In this document: positions 55,001-62,867 of the stretch, in pieces
Numbering within the stretch: position 1 is the first letter of the stretch
Layout: the number at the start of each line of letters is the position of its first letter
Source: Mayfieldus sp963740555
Lineage (GTDB): Bacteria > Actinomycetota > Thermoleophilia > Solirubrobacterales > 70-9
DNA: 64,000 nt
Direction of reading: 5' to 3'
NCBI GenBank assembly: GCA_963740555.1
Contig: CAVUES010000010.1
Span: 1 to 64,000 of the forward strand
Translations under genes and position numbers: made by a program
The notes under the pieces: model-generated
What the model saw: only the letters and a program-made list of their open reading frames with translations
Told to the model about the DNA's origin: nothing
The model's database searches: none

Positions 55001-55384
55001 CGAGGAGCCGGGGTTGAAGCTGGCGCTCGCGTTGGTCAGGTTCGTCTCGAAGTCGCTGACGACTCCCTGGATCGCATCGGCGGCGAACGGACCCGCCGCG
55101 GTCTGCGAGGCCGGCGGGAAGACGACCGTGGTCGAGACGTTGGTCAGGTTGAAGTTCTGTCCCGGGTTGACCGAATCGGGAAAGGTCGCGGTGAGCGCCG
55201 CGGCCGGATGGGCGGGGATGACGCCCGCCAGCAGGCAGTTGAGCGGGATCCAGGCCGTCTGGGTCGCGGCCGTCGCGAAGGAGGCCCCGATCGCCGAGAC
55301 CAGGATCGACATCGTGGCCAAGAGCGTGACGACGAACTTGGTGCGGCTCGATACCCGCCGCTCAGGAATGCGCTTTCCGACCAT
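52085..55384 (-). CDS. Secreted IPT/TIG-repeat surface protein with His-rich tail
   Basis: 1099 residues from ATG 55384 (GAAGGAGGAAG upstream). A signal peptide (about 16-41) is followed by an N-terminal domain to about 290 rich in Thr, Asn and Pro. Four IPT/TIG beta-sandwich repeats of 89 residues follow (ISGLVPDNGPEAGGNSVVIS ...), then a distinct domain of about 155 residues (from VTSETALAGG), two more repeats and one divergent repeat (ITNLFPRFAISCFGGLTVIS). The last 25 residues are His/Gly/Asp-rich (HGDGHGDDHGHGHDKGHGHG), a possible metal-binding tail. Adhesion or matrix function is inferred from repeat type. No sortase motif or terminal membrane anchor is visible. Confidence 0.85.
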   Translation of the reverse strand: MVGKRIPERRVSSRTKFVVTLLATMSILVSAIGASFATAATQTAWIPLNCLLAGVIPAHPAAALTATFPDSVNPGQNFNLTNVSTTVVFPPASQTAAGPFAADAIQGVVSDFETNLTNASASFNPGSSSPTQFNTVGAQQPPNSDAPSPADPMINGGDTTRGGFPGGTPAGTFSFGDIPIVSNGTASANAYGPAPGTGGGALTTSGTPDLIQTLGPMTVTGTAGQNVVVTSAAATPTGNLATNTISFHTASGYTGTLEANCTLDTTADAAPSPDPNFVNQFTIPIVAAAQPPSISGLVPDNGPEAGGNSVVISGANLTGATDVSFGANAATAFTVDNDGQITATAPAGTGTVDVSVTTPVDTSANTAADNYTYNPPAAQPPSISGLVPDNGPEAGGNSVVISGANLTGATDVNFGANAATSFTVDNDGQITATAPAGTGTVDVSVTTPVDTSANTAADNYTYNPPAAQPPSISGLVPDNGPEAGGNSVVISGANLTGATDVNFGANAATSFTVDNDGQITATAPAGTGTVDVSVTTPVDTSANTAADNYTYNPPAAQPPSISGLVPDNGPEAGGNSVVISGANLTGATDVSFGANAATAFTVDNDGQITATAPAGTFGTTVDVSVTTPVDTSANTAADDYTYDARVTSETALAGGTVTSAAEATPSAPVTTAVTTPAAGDVTITESAEPIGSAPSGFSILGGSVQISAPDASVAFPLRIVFTLDASLIPSGTNTDLVTVIRHGTGDPPEGTAAGNCLGSTEATPDPCVTARDVVAGGDLQLTVLSSHASEWGFAEATVVTQPPSISGLVPDNGPEAGGNSVVISGANLTGATHVSFGANAATSFTVDNDGQITATAPAGTGTVDVSVTTSVDTSANTAADNYTYNPPAAQPPSISGLVPDNGPEAGGNSVVISGANLTGATDVSFGANAATAFTVDNDGQITATAPAGTGTVDVSVTTPVDTSANTAADNYTYNPVVGDQPTITNLFPRFAISCFGGLTVISGENFTDATSVQFGDVEAPFFRVLDDEAILAFAPPQPAGTVHVTVTGPGGTSEVSRADKFTYIRVPFICRFFDHKGHGDGHGDDHGHGHDKGHGHGRW
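52461..52987. repeat. Two tandem 267-base IPT coding repeats
   Basis: Two units beginning GGGTTGTAGGTGTAGTTGTC at 52461 and 52728 encode repeats 5 and 6 of the surface protein. They differ from each other and from the block at 53461-54525 by only a few bases. Confidence 0.9.
53461..54525. repeat. Four tandem 267-base IPT coding repeats
   Basis: Units start at 53461, 53727, 53994 and 54261. The last three are almost base-identical. The 53461 unit carries a variant start and a six-base insertion (AAGGTGCCC region). Period 267 bases, 89 codons. Near identity at DNA level points to recent duplication or gene conversion. Confidence 0.92.
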
Positions 55385-55692
55385 CGGGTCTTCCTCCTTC
55401 TCGGTGACGTTGCTCGCAGATGGATGAAGCGATCACCACTCGAGCAAGGTAGGGACAACCCCGGGACCTTGGTATGAGGCCCGGGAGCGATCTCCTCCTG
55501 AGTCGCAGCTTCTCCAATCCGACCGCCTTCGCGCCCCCGGAAAAGGGATCCATCCCCTTTCGCATTGGGCGCGATTGACGTGGCGAACCTATCGAACATG
55601 CGTCCATGTAATTCGCGGATCTTCGGAAATAGCGAAGAGGAATTTGTCGCTTTCCCCCACGGGAAGGGCAAGGCGAAGTCCACGGAGCGTGG
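55385..55692. other. Gene-free region upstream of the IPT-repeat gene
   Basis: No convincing coding frame, tRNA or known riboswitch pattern was found in these 308 bases between purN and the IPT-repeat gene. A long 5' leader or promoter for the surface protein is the likely content. An imperfect GGGACC...GGCCC pairing near 55458-55487 is the only structure noticed. Confidence 0.4.
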
Positions 55693-56307
55693 CTAGAGGA
55701 TCGAGACCAGGCGCGGGTTGGATGTATCGATCCTGACCCGGCCCTCTGCGATGAGGCGGATCGCCTCGGGCAGAAGCGCGTGCTCGGTGGCGTGGATCGT
55801 CTCCTCCAGCGCCGCGCGGTCGCGGTTTGGGGGGACCGGCACGGGGCGCTGCACGATGATCGGGCCGGAGTCGACCCCCTCGTTGACGAAATGCACGGTG
55901 ACCCCGGTGATCCTCACTCCGTGCTCGAGCGCCTGACCGACCGCGTCCAGGCCCGGAAAGGAGGGCAGCAGCGCCGGGTGCACGTTGACGATCCGGTTAG
56001 GGAAGCGGGCGACGAAGGAGGGGGAGAGCAGCTGCATGTAGCCGGCCAGGACGACCAGGTCGGCGCCCCGCGCCTCGATCCAGTCGCCGATCGCCGCGTC
56101 GCGCGCCTCGCGGTCGGCGTACTCGTCATGGGGAAAGACCGCCGTCTCGATCCCAGCATCGCTGGCGCGCCGCAAGGCCATTGCCCCCTGCTTGTCGGAA
56201 GCCACGCCGACCACCTCGATGCCGTCCTGACCGTGCAGCTGGTCGAGGATCGCCTGAAGGTTGGTGCCTGTGCCCGAGGCGAGCACGCAGAGCTTGAAAT
56301 CGGCCAC
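55693..56307 (-). CDS. purN: Phosphoribosylglycinamide formyltransferase
   Basis: 204 residues from GTG 56307. It has FKLCVLASGTGTNLQAILDQ, VVLAGYMQLLSPSFVARFPN and VNVHPALLPSFPGLDAVGQA (formyl-THF site with catalytic Asn/His), plus GVTVHFVNEGVDSGPIIVQR. It transfers formyl from 10-formyl-THF to GAR. It starts four bases after purF. purM, which often sits between them, is absent. Confidence 0.94.
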   Translation of the reverse strand: MADFKLCVLASGTGTNLQAILDQLHGQDGIEVVGVASDKQGAMALRRASDAGIETAVFPHDEYADREARDAAIGDWIEARGADLVVLAGYMQLLSPSFVARFPNRIVNVHPALLPSFPGLDAVGQALEHGVRITGVTVHFVNEGVDSGPIIVQRPVPVPPNRDRAALEETIHATEHALLPEAIRLIAEGRVRIDTSNPRLVSIL

Positions 56308-56311
56308 GCGG

Positions 56312-57760
56312 CTAGCGGCTGACCGGGACGACCTCGATCTCCTCGAGCGCGAACTTGCCGTTCGCGGAGTCGGGGTCGCCGCCGAGCGGGTAATGGCCGG
56401 TGAAGCAGGCGTCGCAATGAGCTTCGGGCCCGCTGCCGACTGCCTCGTAGACGCCGTCCATCGACAGGTAGGCGAGCGAGTCGGCGCCGAGCTTCTCGGC
56501 GACCTCGTCGATCGTGCGCCCGTGGGCGATCATCTCCTCGCTCGTCGACATGTCGATCCCGTAGTGGCAGGGGTGGCGGATCGGCGGCGCGGAGATTCGC
56601 AGGTGGATCTCCAGGGCTCCGGCGTCGCGCAGCATGCCGACGATCTGCTGGGTGGTGTTGCCGCGCACGATCGAGTCGTCGACGACCACCACGCGCTTGC
56701 CCTCGACGATCTCCGGCAGCGGGTTGAACTTCATCCGCAGGCCGTGCTTGCGCAGCTCCTGCCCCGGCTGGATGAAGGTGCGCTGGACGTAGCGGTTCTT
56801 GATCAGGCCGTCGTCCTGGGGGATCCCGGAGGCGCGCGCAAAGCCGTTGGCGGCCGGGTTTCCCGAGTCGGGGACCGAGATCACGAGGTCGGCGTCGACC
56901 GGCGCCTCGCGCCAGAGGATCTCGCCCATCTTGCCGCGCACCTGCTGCAGGACTCCGCCCTCGAGCCGCGAGTCGGGCCGCGAGAAGTAGATCTGCTCGA
57001 ACACGCAGAAGGCTCGGCGGTCGGATCGGACGACCTGGCGGACCTCCAAGCCGCGCTCGCTGAGCGAGACCATCTCGCCCGGGTGTACCTCACGCAGTAG
57101 CTCGGCGCCGATGATGTCGAAGGCGCAGCTCTCGGAGGCGACCACGTAGCGGTCGCCGAGCCGGCCGAGCGACAGCGGACGCACCCCGTAGGGGTCGCGG
57201 AAGGCGACGATCGCATGCTTGGTCATCACCACGGTCGAGTACGCCCCCTCCAGGCGCGGCATCACGTCGGCCACCACGTCCTCGATGTAGCGGCCCTCGT
57301 TGGAGGACAGAAGCGCCGCCATGATCTCCGAGTCGGAGGTGCCGCGGAACTCGATGCCAGCCTCACGCAACTCGTTGTATAGCTCGACCGCGTTGGTGAG
57401 GTTGCCGTTGTGGGCGAGTGCCAGCTCGCGCCCGTCATCGCGCCAGACCGGCTGCGCGTTCTCCCACGATCCCCCGCCGGTGGTCGAGTAGCGGACGTGG
57501 CCGATCGCCATGTCGCCTTCCAGGGCCCGCAGCTTGTCCTCGTCGAAGACCTGAGAGACCAATCCGGCGTCGCGCATGGTGGTGATGTGGCCGCCCTCGC
57601 AGGTGGCGATCCCGGCCGACTCCTGGCCGCGATGCTGGAGCGCGTAGAGGCCGAAGTAGGCGAGGCGGGCGACGTCGTGTCCGGGCGCGTATACGCCGAA
57701 GACGCCGCACTCGTCGCGGGGACCCTCGCGATCTAGATGGAGCCGCTCAATAGCGGTCAA
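56312..57760 (-). CDS. purF: Amidophosphoribosyltransferase
   Basis: 482 residues; TTG 57760 is the apparent start, without a strong ribosome site. A short propeptide ends before the N-terminal nucleophile Cys in DECGVFGVYAPG. The glutaminase domain has LQHRGQESAGIA. The PRPP loop is VVVDDSIVRGNTTQQIVGML. CDACFTGHYPLGG near the end supplies cysteines of the iron-sulfur type seen in the Bacillus-like enzyme. First committed step of purine synthesis. Confidence 0.94.
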   Translation of the reverse strand: MTAIERLHLDREGPRDECGVFGVYAPGHDVARLAYFGLYALQHRGQESAGIATCEGGHITTMRDAGLVSQVFDEDKLRALEGDMAIGHVRYSTTGGGSWENAQPVWRDDGRELALAHNGNLTNAVELYNELREAGIEFRGTSDSEIMAALLSSNEGRYIEDVVADVMPRLEGAYSTVVMTKHAIVAFRDPYGVRPLSLGRLGDRYVVASESCAFDIIGAELLREVHPGEMVSLSERGLEVRQVVRSDRRAFCVFEQIYFSRPDSRLEGGVLQQVRGKMGEILWREAPVDADLVISVPDSGNPAANGFARASGIPQDDGLIKNRYVQRTFIQPGQELRKHGLRMKFNPLPEIVEGKRVVVVDDSIVRGNTTQQIVGMLRDAGALEIHLRISAPPIRHPCHYGIDMSTSEEMIAHGRTIDEVAEKLGADSLAYLSMDGVYEAVGSGPEAHCDACFTGHYPLGGDPDSANGKFALEEIEVVPVSR

Positions 57761-57871
57761 AGGGCGCGTTATGCCTCGCAGATTGAGGATGGGGACGCGC
57801 AGGCGGAGTGCCTACATCGGCAGGGTAGCAACGGGGCCGGATCAGGCTCGCAGGCCCTCGGTCAGCCCAAT

Positions 57872-60100
57872 TCAGCCCTCGGCTCGCTGCGCCAGCGAAC
57901 GCCAGGCGCGCTCGGCGTCGGCTAGCGGGACCGACAGCGACTGCTCGGCGGCCTCGATCTCGACCGTTTGGCCGCCGACTTCGCCGATCAGCAGGACCGG
58001 CAGGGCTTCGGAGGCAAGCGCCTCGAGCTCCGCTCGCTCGCCGCTGATCACGAAGCCGCCCGGCCCTTCGCCGAAGAGCGCGGTCTCGCCGGACCCGCCG
58101 CGCTCCTCGACCAGCGGGTCGAGGTCGATCCGGCAGGCGAGGCCGCCGGCGATCGCGCTCTCGGCCAGGCCGCAGGCCAGGCCGCCGTCGCTGACGTCGT
58201 GCGCCGAGGCGATCGCGCCCGATCGCACCGCCTCGCGCAGCGCCGCGATCGCGGCCCCGACGGCGGCGATCTCGACGCCGGGCAACCCGAGGCTGAGCTC
58301 CCCGCGCAGCTTCGCCAATTCGCTGCCGGCGAGCGACGGGGCGAACGGGCCCGCCAGGGCGATCGCGTGCCCGTCGCCCGCGAACGCCGTCCCCGCCGCT
58401 CGTCGGGGGTCGGGCAGCTCGCCGACCATGCCGATCACCACGGTCGGGTAGATCGGTCCCTCCGATCCCTCGTTGTAGAGCGAGACGTTGCCGCCTACCA
58501 CCGGCACGCCGAGCGCCTCGCAGGCGTCGGCGAGGCCCGAGACCGCCCGGTCGAGCTGCCAGGCCGGGACGGGCTTCTCGGGGTTGCCGAAGTTGAGGCA
58601 GTTGGTGACCCCGAGGGGCTCGGCGCCGACGCAGGCCAGGTTGGACGCGCACTCGAGCACCGCCTCGATCGCGCCCCGGTACGGATCGCAGGCCGTTCGG
58701 CGGCCGTTGCCGTCGATCGCCACCGCGATCGCGCCGCCCGACTCGGGCACCAGCAGCACAGCCGCGTCGGCGGACTCCGGGAGGCGCACGGTGCGCGAGC
58801 CGACGATCGAGTCGTACTGCTCGAAGGCCCAGCGCTTCGATGCGACGTTGGGGGAGGCGAGCAGCGCCAGCAGAGCGTCCCCGGCGCCGGCCCGTTCTCC
58901 AAGAGTCGCCCTGTTGCCGTAGGTCCAGGCGTCTGGCTCGCGCGGCTCGAGGTCATAGAGGGGGCAGCCGTCGACCAGCGCCGACACGGGCACGTCGCCT
59001 ACGACGTCGTCTCCGCGCAGGACTCGGATTCGGCCGCTGTCGGTCACCTCGCCGATCGCCGCCGCACCCGTCTGCCACTTCTCGCATGTCCGAAGCACGG
59101 CCTCCAGGTTCGCCGGCTCGACCACGGCCAGCATCCGTTCCTGCGACTCGGAGACCATGATCTCGAACGGCTCCATGTCGGCCTCGCGAAGTGGAACCCG
59201 AGTGACGTCGAGGTCGATCCCGACCCCGCCGGCCGATGCCATCTCACCGGCGGAGGAGGTGAGTCCGGCGGCGCCCAGATCCTGCAGCGACACCAGCAGG
59301 CCGCTGCCCGAGCAGCTCCAGGCAGCACTCCAGAAGCTTCGATTCCTCGAAGGGGTCCCCGATCTGCACGCTGGGTCGCTTCTCCTCCCCCTCCTCCAGC
59401 TCCGCGGAGGCGAGCACCGAGGCGCCGCCGATCCCGTCGCGCCCGGTCGAGGCGCCCATCAGCAGCACGACGTTGCCGACCCCCGAGGCCGCGGCGCGGA
59501 CCATGTCGTCGGTCCGGGCCAGCCCGACGCACATCGCGTTGACCAGGCAGTTGTGCTCGTAGGGTGCCTCGAAGTAGATCTCGCCGCCCACGGTCGGAAC
59601 GCCGATCGAGTTGCCGTAGGCGCCGATCCCGCGCACCGCGCCGTCGAGCAGGTAGCGCGAGCGCTCCGAGTCCAGCTCCCCGAAGCGCAGCGAGTCGAGC
59701 ACCGCGATCGGCCGCGCCCCGAGCGCGAAGACGTCGCGCAGGATCCCGCCGACTCCGGTCGCGGCTCCCTGGAACGGCTCGACGGCGCTGGGGTGGTTGT
59801 GCGACTCGACCTTGAACGCCGCCGCGTAGCCGTTGCCGAGGTCGACGGCGCCGGCGTTCTCACCCGGCCCCATCACCACCCGCTCGCCCTCGGTCGGCAG
59901 CCGGCGCAGCAGCTTGCGCGAGTGCTTGTAGGCGCAGTGCTCCGACCACAGCAGGGAGAACATCGCCAGCTCGACGTCGTTGGGGTCGCGCCCGATCAGT
60001 TCGCAGATACGTTCAAATTCCGCATCTGTGAGTCCCAGCGCCCGGTGCGCCTCGTTCCTGTTCCTCGTTCCGCGTTTCGCGTGTCGGTCTCCACGCTCAT
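57872..60100 (-). CDS. purL: Phosphoribosylformylglycinamidine synthase II, two frameshifts
   Basis: The reading is split in three. ATG 60100 overlaps the purQ stop in an ATGA, but its frame is lost within a low-complexity stretch (60052-60085). The next frame carries AHRALGLTDAEFERICELIG, then MFSLLWSEHCAYKHSRK and FKVESHNHPSAVEPFQGAAT (ATP/metal site), to ECCLELLG. At 59307-59309 an extra G shifts it. The third part starts LVSLQDLGAAGLTSSAGEMA and runs to 57872. Joined, it is about 740 residues, the normal size of a small PurL working with PurS and PurQ. An essential gene with two slips argues for base errors. Confidence 0.9.
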
Positions 60101-60774
60101 GCCTTCGCCGCGACGCTGGCGGCGCCCTCGAACAGACGCAGGCCGTCGGTCGAGCCGGTCAGCTCGTCGACCGCGTGCTCGGGGTGCGGCATCAGGCCGA
60201 GCACGTTGCCGGCTTCGTTGGTCACTCCTGCGATCTCGCGAACCGAGCCGTTCGGGTTGTCGCCCGGCGCGTAGCGGAGCGCCACCTGCTCGTTGGCCTC
60301 CAGCTCGTCGAGCACCTCGTCGGGGGCGAAGTAGCGACCCTCCTGGTGCTTGACCGGGATCGACAGGCGCTGTCCGGGCTCGAGCTCGGCCATGAACGGC
60401 GAGCGGTTGCTCTCGACGACGACCTCGACCTGCCGGCAGACGAAGCGGATGCCCTCGTTGGCGAGCAGGGCACCGGGCAGAAGGCCGGCCTCGCAGAGGA
60501 CCTGAAAGCCGTTGCAGATCCCGAGCACCGGCCCACCCTCCCGCGCGAACGCGGCGAGCGCCTCCATCAGAGGCGAGAAGCGCGCCAGCGCACCGGCGCG
60601 CAGATAGTCGCCGTATGAGAAGCCCCCGGGGACGACGATCGCGTCGACATCGCCGAGCTCGCCGTCGCCGTGCCAGAGAAGCCGCGCCTCGCCGGACAGC
60701 CCGCAGGCGGCGAGGGCGTCGCGCTCGTCGCAGGAGCCCGGGAATTGCACCACTCCCCAGACTATGCGCGCCAC
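60097..60774 (-). CDS. purQ: Phosphoribosylformylglycinamidine synthase I (glutaminase)
   Basis: 225 residues from GTG 60774; GAGGAG lies immediately before it, so the start could be a few codons later. Class I amidotransferase motifs: VVPGGFSYGDYLRAGALARF, nucleophile Cys in PVLGICNGFQVLCEAG, and His/Glu in MPHPEHAVDELTG. It supplies ammonia to PurL, whose start overlaps its stop by four bases. Confidence 0.93.
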   Translation of the reverse strand: MARIVWGVVQFPGSCDERDALAACGLSGEARLLWHGDGELGDVDAIVVPGGFSYGDYLRAGALARFSPLMEALAAFAREGGPVLGICNGFQVLCEAGLLPGALLANEGIRFVCRQVEVVVESNRSPFMAELEPGQRLSIPVKHQEGRYFAPDEVLDELEANEQVALRYAPGDNPNGSVREIAGVTNEAGNVLGLMPHPEHAVDELTGSTDGLRLFEGAASVAAKA

Positions 60775-60845
60775 CTCCTCAGCCAGCGAGCCGATAGGCG
60801 AGCGGTAATGCGGGCGATTAGCCCGCATGCGGGGGTGTCGCGGTT

Positions 60846-61085
60846 TCAGGTCGCATTGTTGCCGTCCAGTTCGACGATCTCGTAGTCCTCGATCAGCGGG
60901 TTGGCGAGCAGCTTCTCGCAGAGCGCCGCGACCTCCTCGCGGTCTCCGGCCTCGAGCTCGACCATCCGACCGACCCGCACGTGGGCCACGTCCTCGAAGC
61001 CGAGTGCGGGCAGCGCTCGCTCCACCGCCTTGCCCTGCGGGTCGAGGATGCCCTCCTTGGGCCGGATCAGGACCCGTGCCTTCAC
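60846..61085 (-). CDS. purS: Phosphoribosylformylglycinamidine synthase subunit PurS
   Basis: 79 residues from GTG 61085. It has the small ferredoxin-like PurS fold: KARVLIRPKEGILDPQGKAV, ALPALGFEDVAHVRVGRMVE, and IEDYEIVELD near the end. It bridges PurQ and PurL. A 72-base gap separates it from purQ. Confidence 0.92.
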   Translation of the reverse strand: MKARVLIRPKEGILDPQGKAVERALPALGFEDVAHVRVGRMVELEAGDREEVAALCEKLLANPLIEDYEIVELDGNNAT

Positions 61086-61188
61086 GGGCCTCAGATTACG
61101 GCCTCGGCGTGATGCACCGATCGCGACGTGGCCGTGCGCCCCGCCGGCCTTGACCCGGCGGAGCGCACGGCCCTTCATCGCCGGTCGA

Positions 61189-61774
61189 CTACTTGAGCAG
61201 CGGGTACGCGCAGTGGTACTCGGACGTCGTCAAGGTCGAGGTCGTGGAGACGCCCCCGTTGTTGAAGACGACGACGGTCGTGCTGCCCGATGCCGATGAT
61301 CGAGTCCGTGTAGGACGCATCGGGCGCCGGCCCGTTGCCGAGGTCGATCTGGCCCCGCACTGAACGCAGCATCAAGGTCGTCGGCAGAAAGCCACCGTTG
61401 TTCGCACAGTCATCGGAGGCAGCGAAGACGCCTGCCGCCGGTCCGCGGGCCGCGGTGTCGAAGCAATAGCCCCCGATCAGGGTGGTCCCGGCCGGGCACT
61501 GGGCAGCGTGCCCGTTCACCGCGCTGGCGTCCTTGGCGCTCGCCACCGAGAGCTTCGGGGCCCGAGCGGTGATCAACTTGTTGGCGATCTTGCGCGCCCT
61601 CTTGTTGGCGATCTTGCGGATCAGCTTGCGGACCTGCTTCTTGTCGCCGTGGCTGAGGCCGCTGATCGTCGCTCCGCCTTCGGCGACCGCTGTACCGCCG
61701 ACCGCTGCGACCAGCGCCACGATCGCGAGCAGCAGGGCCGGCGACGGGCGTGGCCGCCTGGTGCGTCGTGTCAT
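61189..61774 (-). CDS. Secreted hypothetical protein, one-base frameshift near the end
   Basis: About 194 residues once corrected. Residues 10-32 are a signal peptide (PALLLAIVALVAAVGGTAVA). A Lys/Arg-rich helix follows (about 40-75: KKQVRKLIRKIANKRARKIA). The C-terminal domain has paired Cys (AAQCPAGTTLIGGYCFDTAA and ASDDCANNGGFL). At 61286-61288 an extra G shifts the frame; the corrected end is TTVVVFNNGGVSTTSTLTTS with a final Cys, stop at 61189. Similar modular proteins are common and unnamed in this lineage. It sits inside the pur cluster without a purine link. Confidence 0.65.
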
Positions 61775-61916
61775 GAATGCTTCCCTTCCCCCTTGCCTTC
61801 TGCCGCCCCGCAGCTCTCGCCGCGTCCCTGACCGCGATGCGGAATATGGCTATCCGAACGTCAACGGTCGCTCAGCGCCGAGCGATTGTCAAGCTGACGG
61901 CAGTGGCCCCTGGGGC

Positions 61917-62768
61917 TCAGAAGCTGAGGCCGGTGATCCGCTCATAGGCCTCGACGTACTTGCCGCGCGTCTGCTCGACCACGTCGGGGGGCAGCTCGGG
62001 CGCCGGCGGCGTGTGGTCCCAGCCGGTCTGATCGGCCCAGTCGCGCACGAACTGCTTGTCGAAGGAGCGCTGCGGGCGACCCGGTTCGTACTCGTCGGCG
62101 GGCCAGAAGCGCGATGAGTCCGGGGTCAGCACCTCGTCGGCGAGCACGACCTCGGCGCCCGGCGAGCGCCCAAACTCGAACTTGGTGTCGGCGAGGATGA
62201 TGCCCCGCTCGGCGGCGTGATCGGCGCCCCGCTGGTAGACCTCGATCGAGATCCGCCGCAGCTCCTCGGCCAGCGCCCGATCGCCGACGATCTCCGCTGC
62301 TCGCTCGATGTCGATGTTCTCGTCGTGGTCGCCCAGCTCCGCTTTGGTGGCGGGAGTGAAGATCGGCTCGGGCAGCTTCTCGGACTCCCGAAGCCCCTCC
62401 GGAAGCCTTATCCCGCAGACCGATCCTGACTCGCGGTACTCGCGCCAGCCCGACCCCGACAGATAGCCGCGCACCACGCACTCGACCGGGTACATATCGA
62501 GCTTGCGGGCCCGGATCGCGCGGTCGGTCACCTCATCCGGCACGTCCTCGGAGATGAAGTGGTTGGGAACGATGTCGGGGGTCAGCTCGAACCAGAAGAT
62601 CGACATCTGAGTCAGCACCTTCCCCTTGTCGGGGATCGGGGTAGGCATCACGACGTCGTAGATGGAGATGCGGTCCGAGGCGACCATCAGCAGATCGCCG
62701 TCGAGCTCATACATCTCCCGGACCTTGCCGGTCGAGTGATGCTTGAGGTCTGCGATCGCGACGGCCAT
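61917..62768 (-). CDS. purC: SAICAR synthetase
   Basis: 283 residues from ATG 62768; upstream frame lacks similarity. It has HSTGKVREMYELDGDLLMVA, RISIYDVVMPTPIPDKGKVL, VECVVRGYLSGSGWREYRES and GIILADTKFEFGRSPGAEVV with a downstream TPDSSRFW. It adds aspartate to CAIR. The length matches the eukaryote-like and actinobacterial PurC group. First gene of the minus-strand pur series. Confidence 0.94.
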   Translation of the reverse strand: MAVAIADLKHHSTGKVREMYELDGDLLMVASDRISIYDVVMPTPIPDKGKVLTQMSIFWFELTPDIVPNHFISEDVPDEVTDRAIRARKLDMYPVECVVRGYLSGSGWREYRESGSVCGIRLPEGLRESEKLPEPIFTPATKAELGDHDENIDIERAAEIVGDRALAEELRRISIEVYQRGADHAAERGIILADTKFEFGRSPGAEVVLADEVLTPDSSRFWPADEYEPGRPQRSFDKQFVRDWADQTGWDHTPPAPELPPDVVEQTRGKYVEAYERITGLSF

Positions 62769-62867
62769 CGAGGCTCGGGCCGATGCTAACAACGGCCCCG
62801 GCAGACGCCACCCCGGTGGACGTCGCTCACACAAGCATTCGCCGCTATGTGTGATCCTTTCCCTGTC

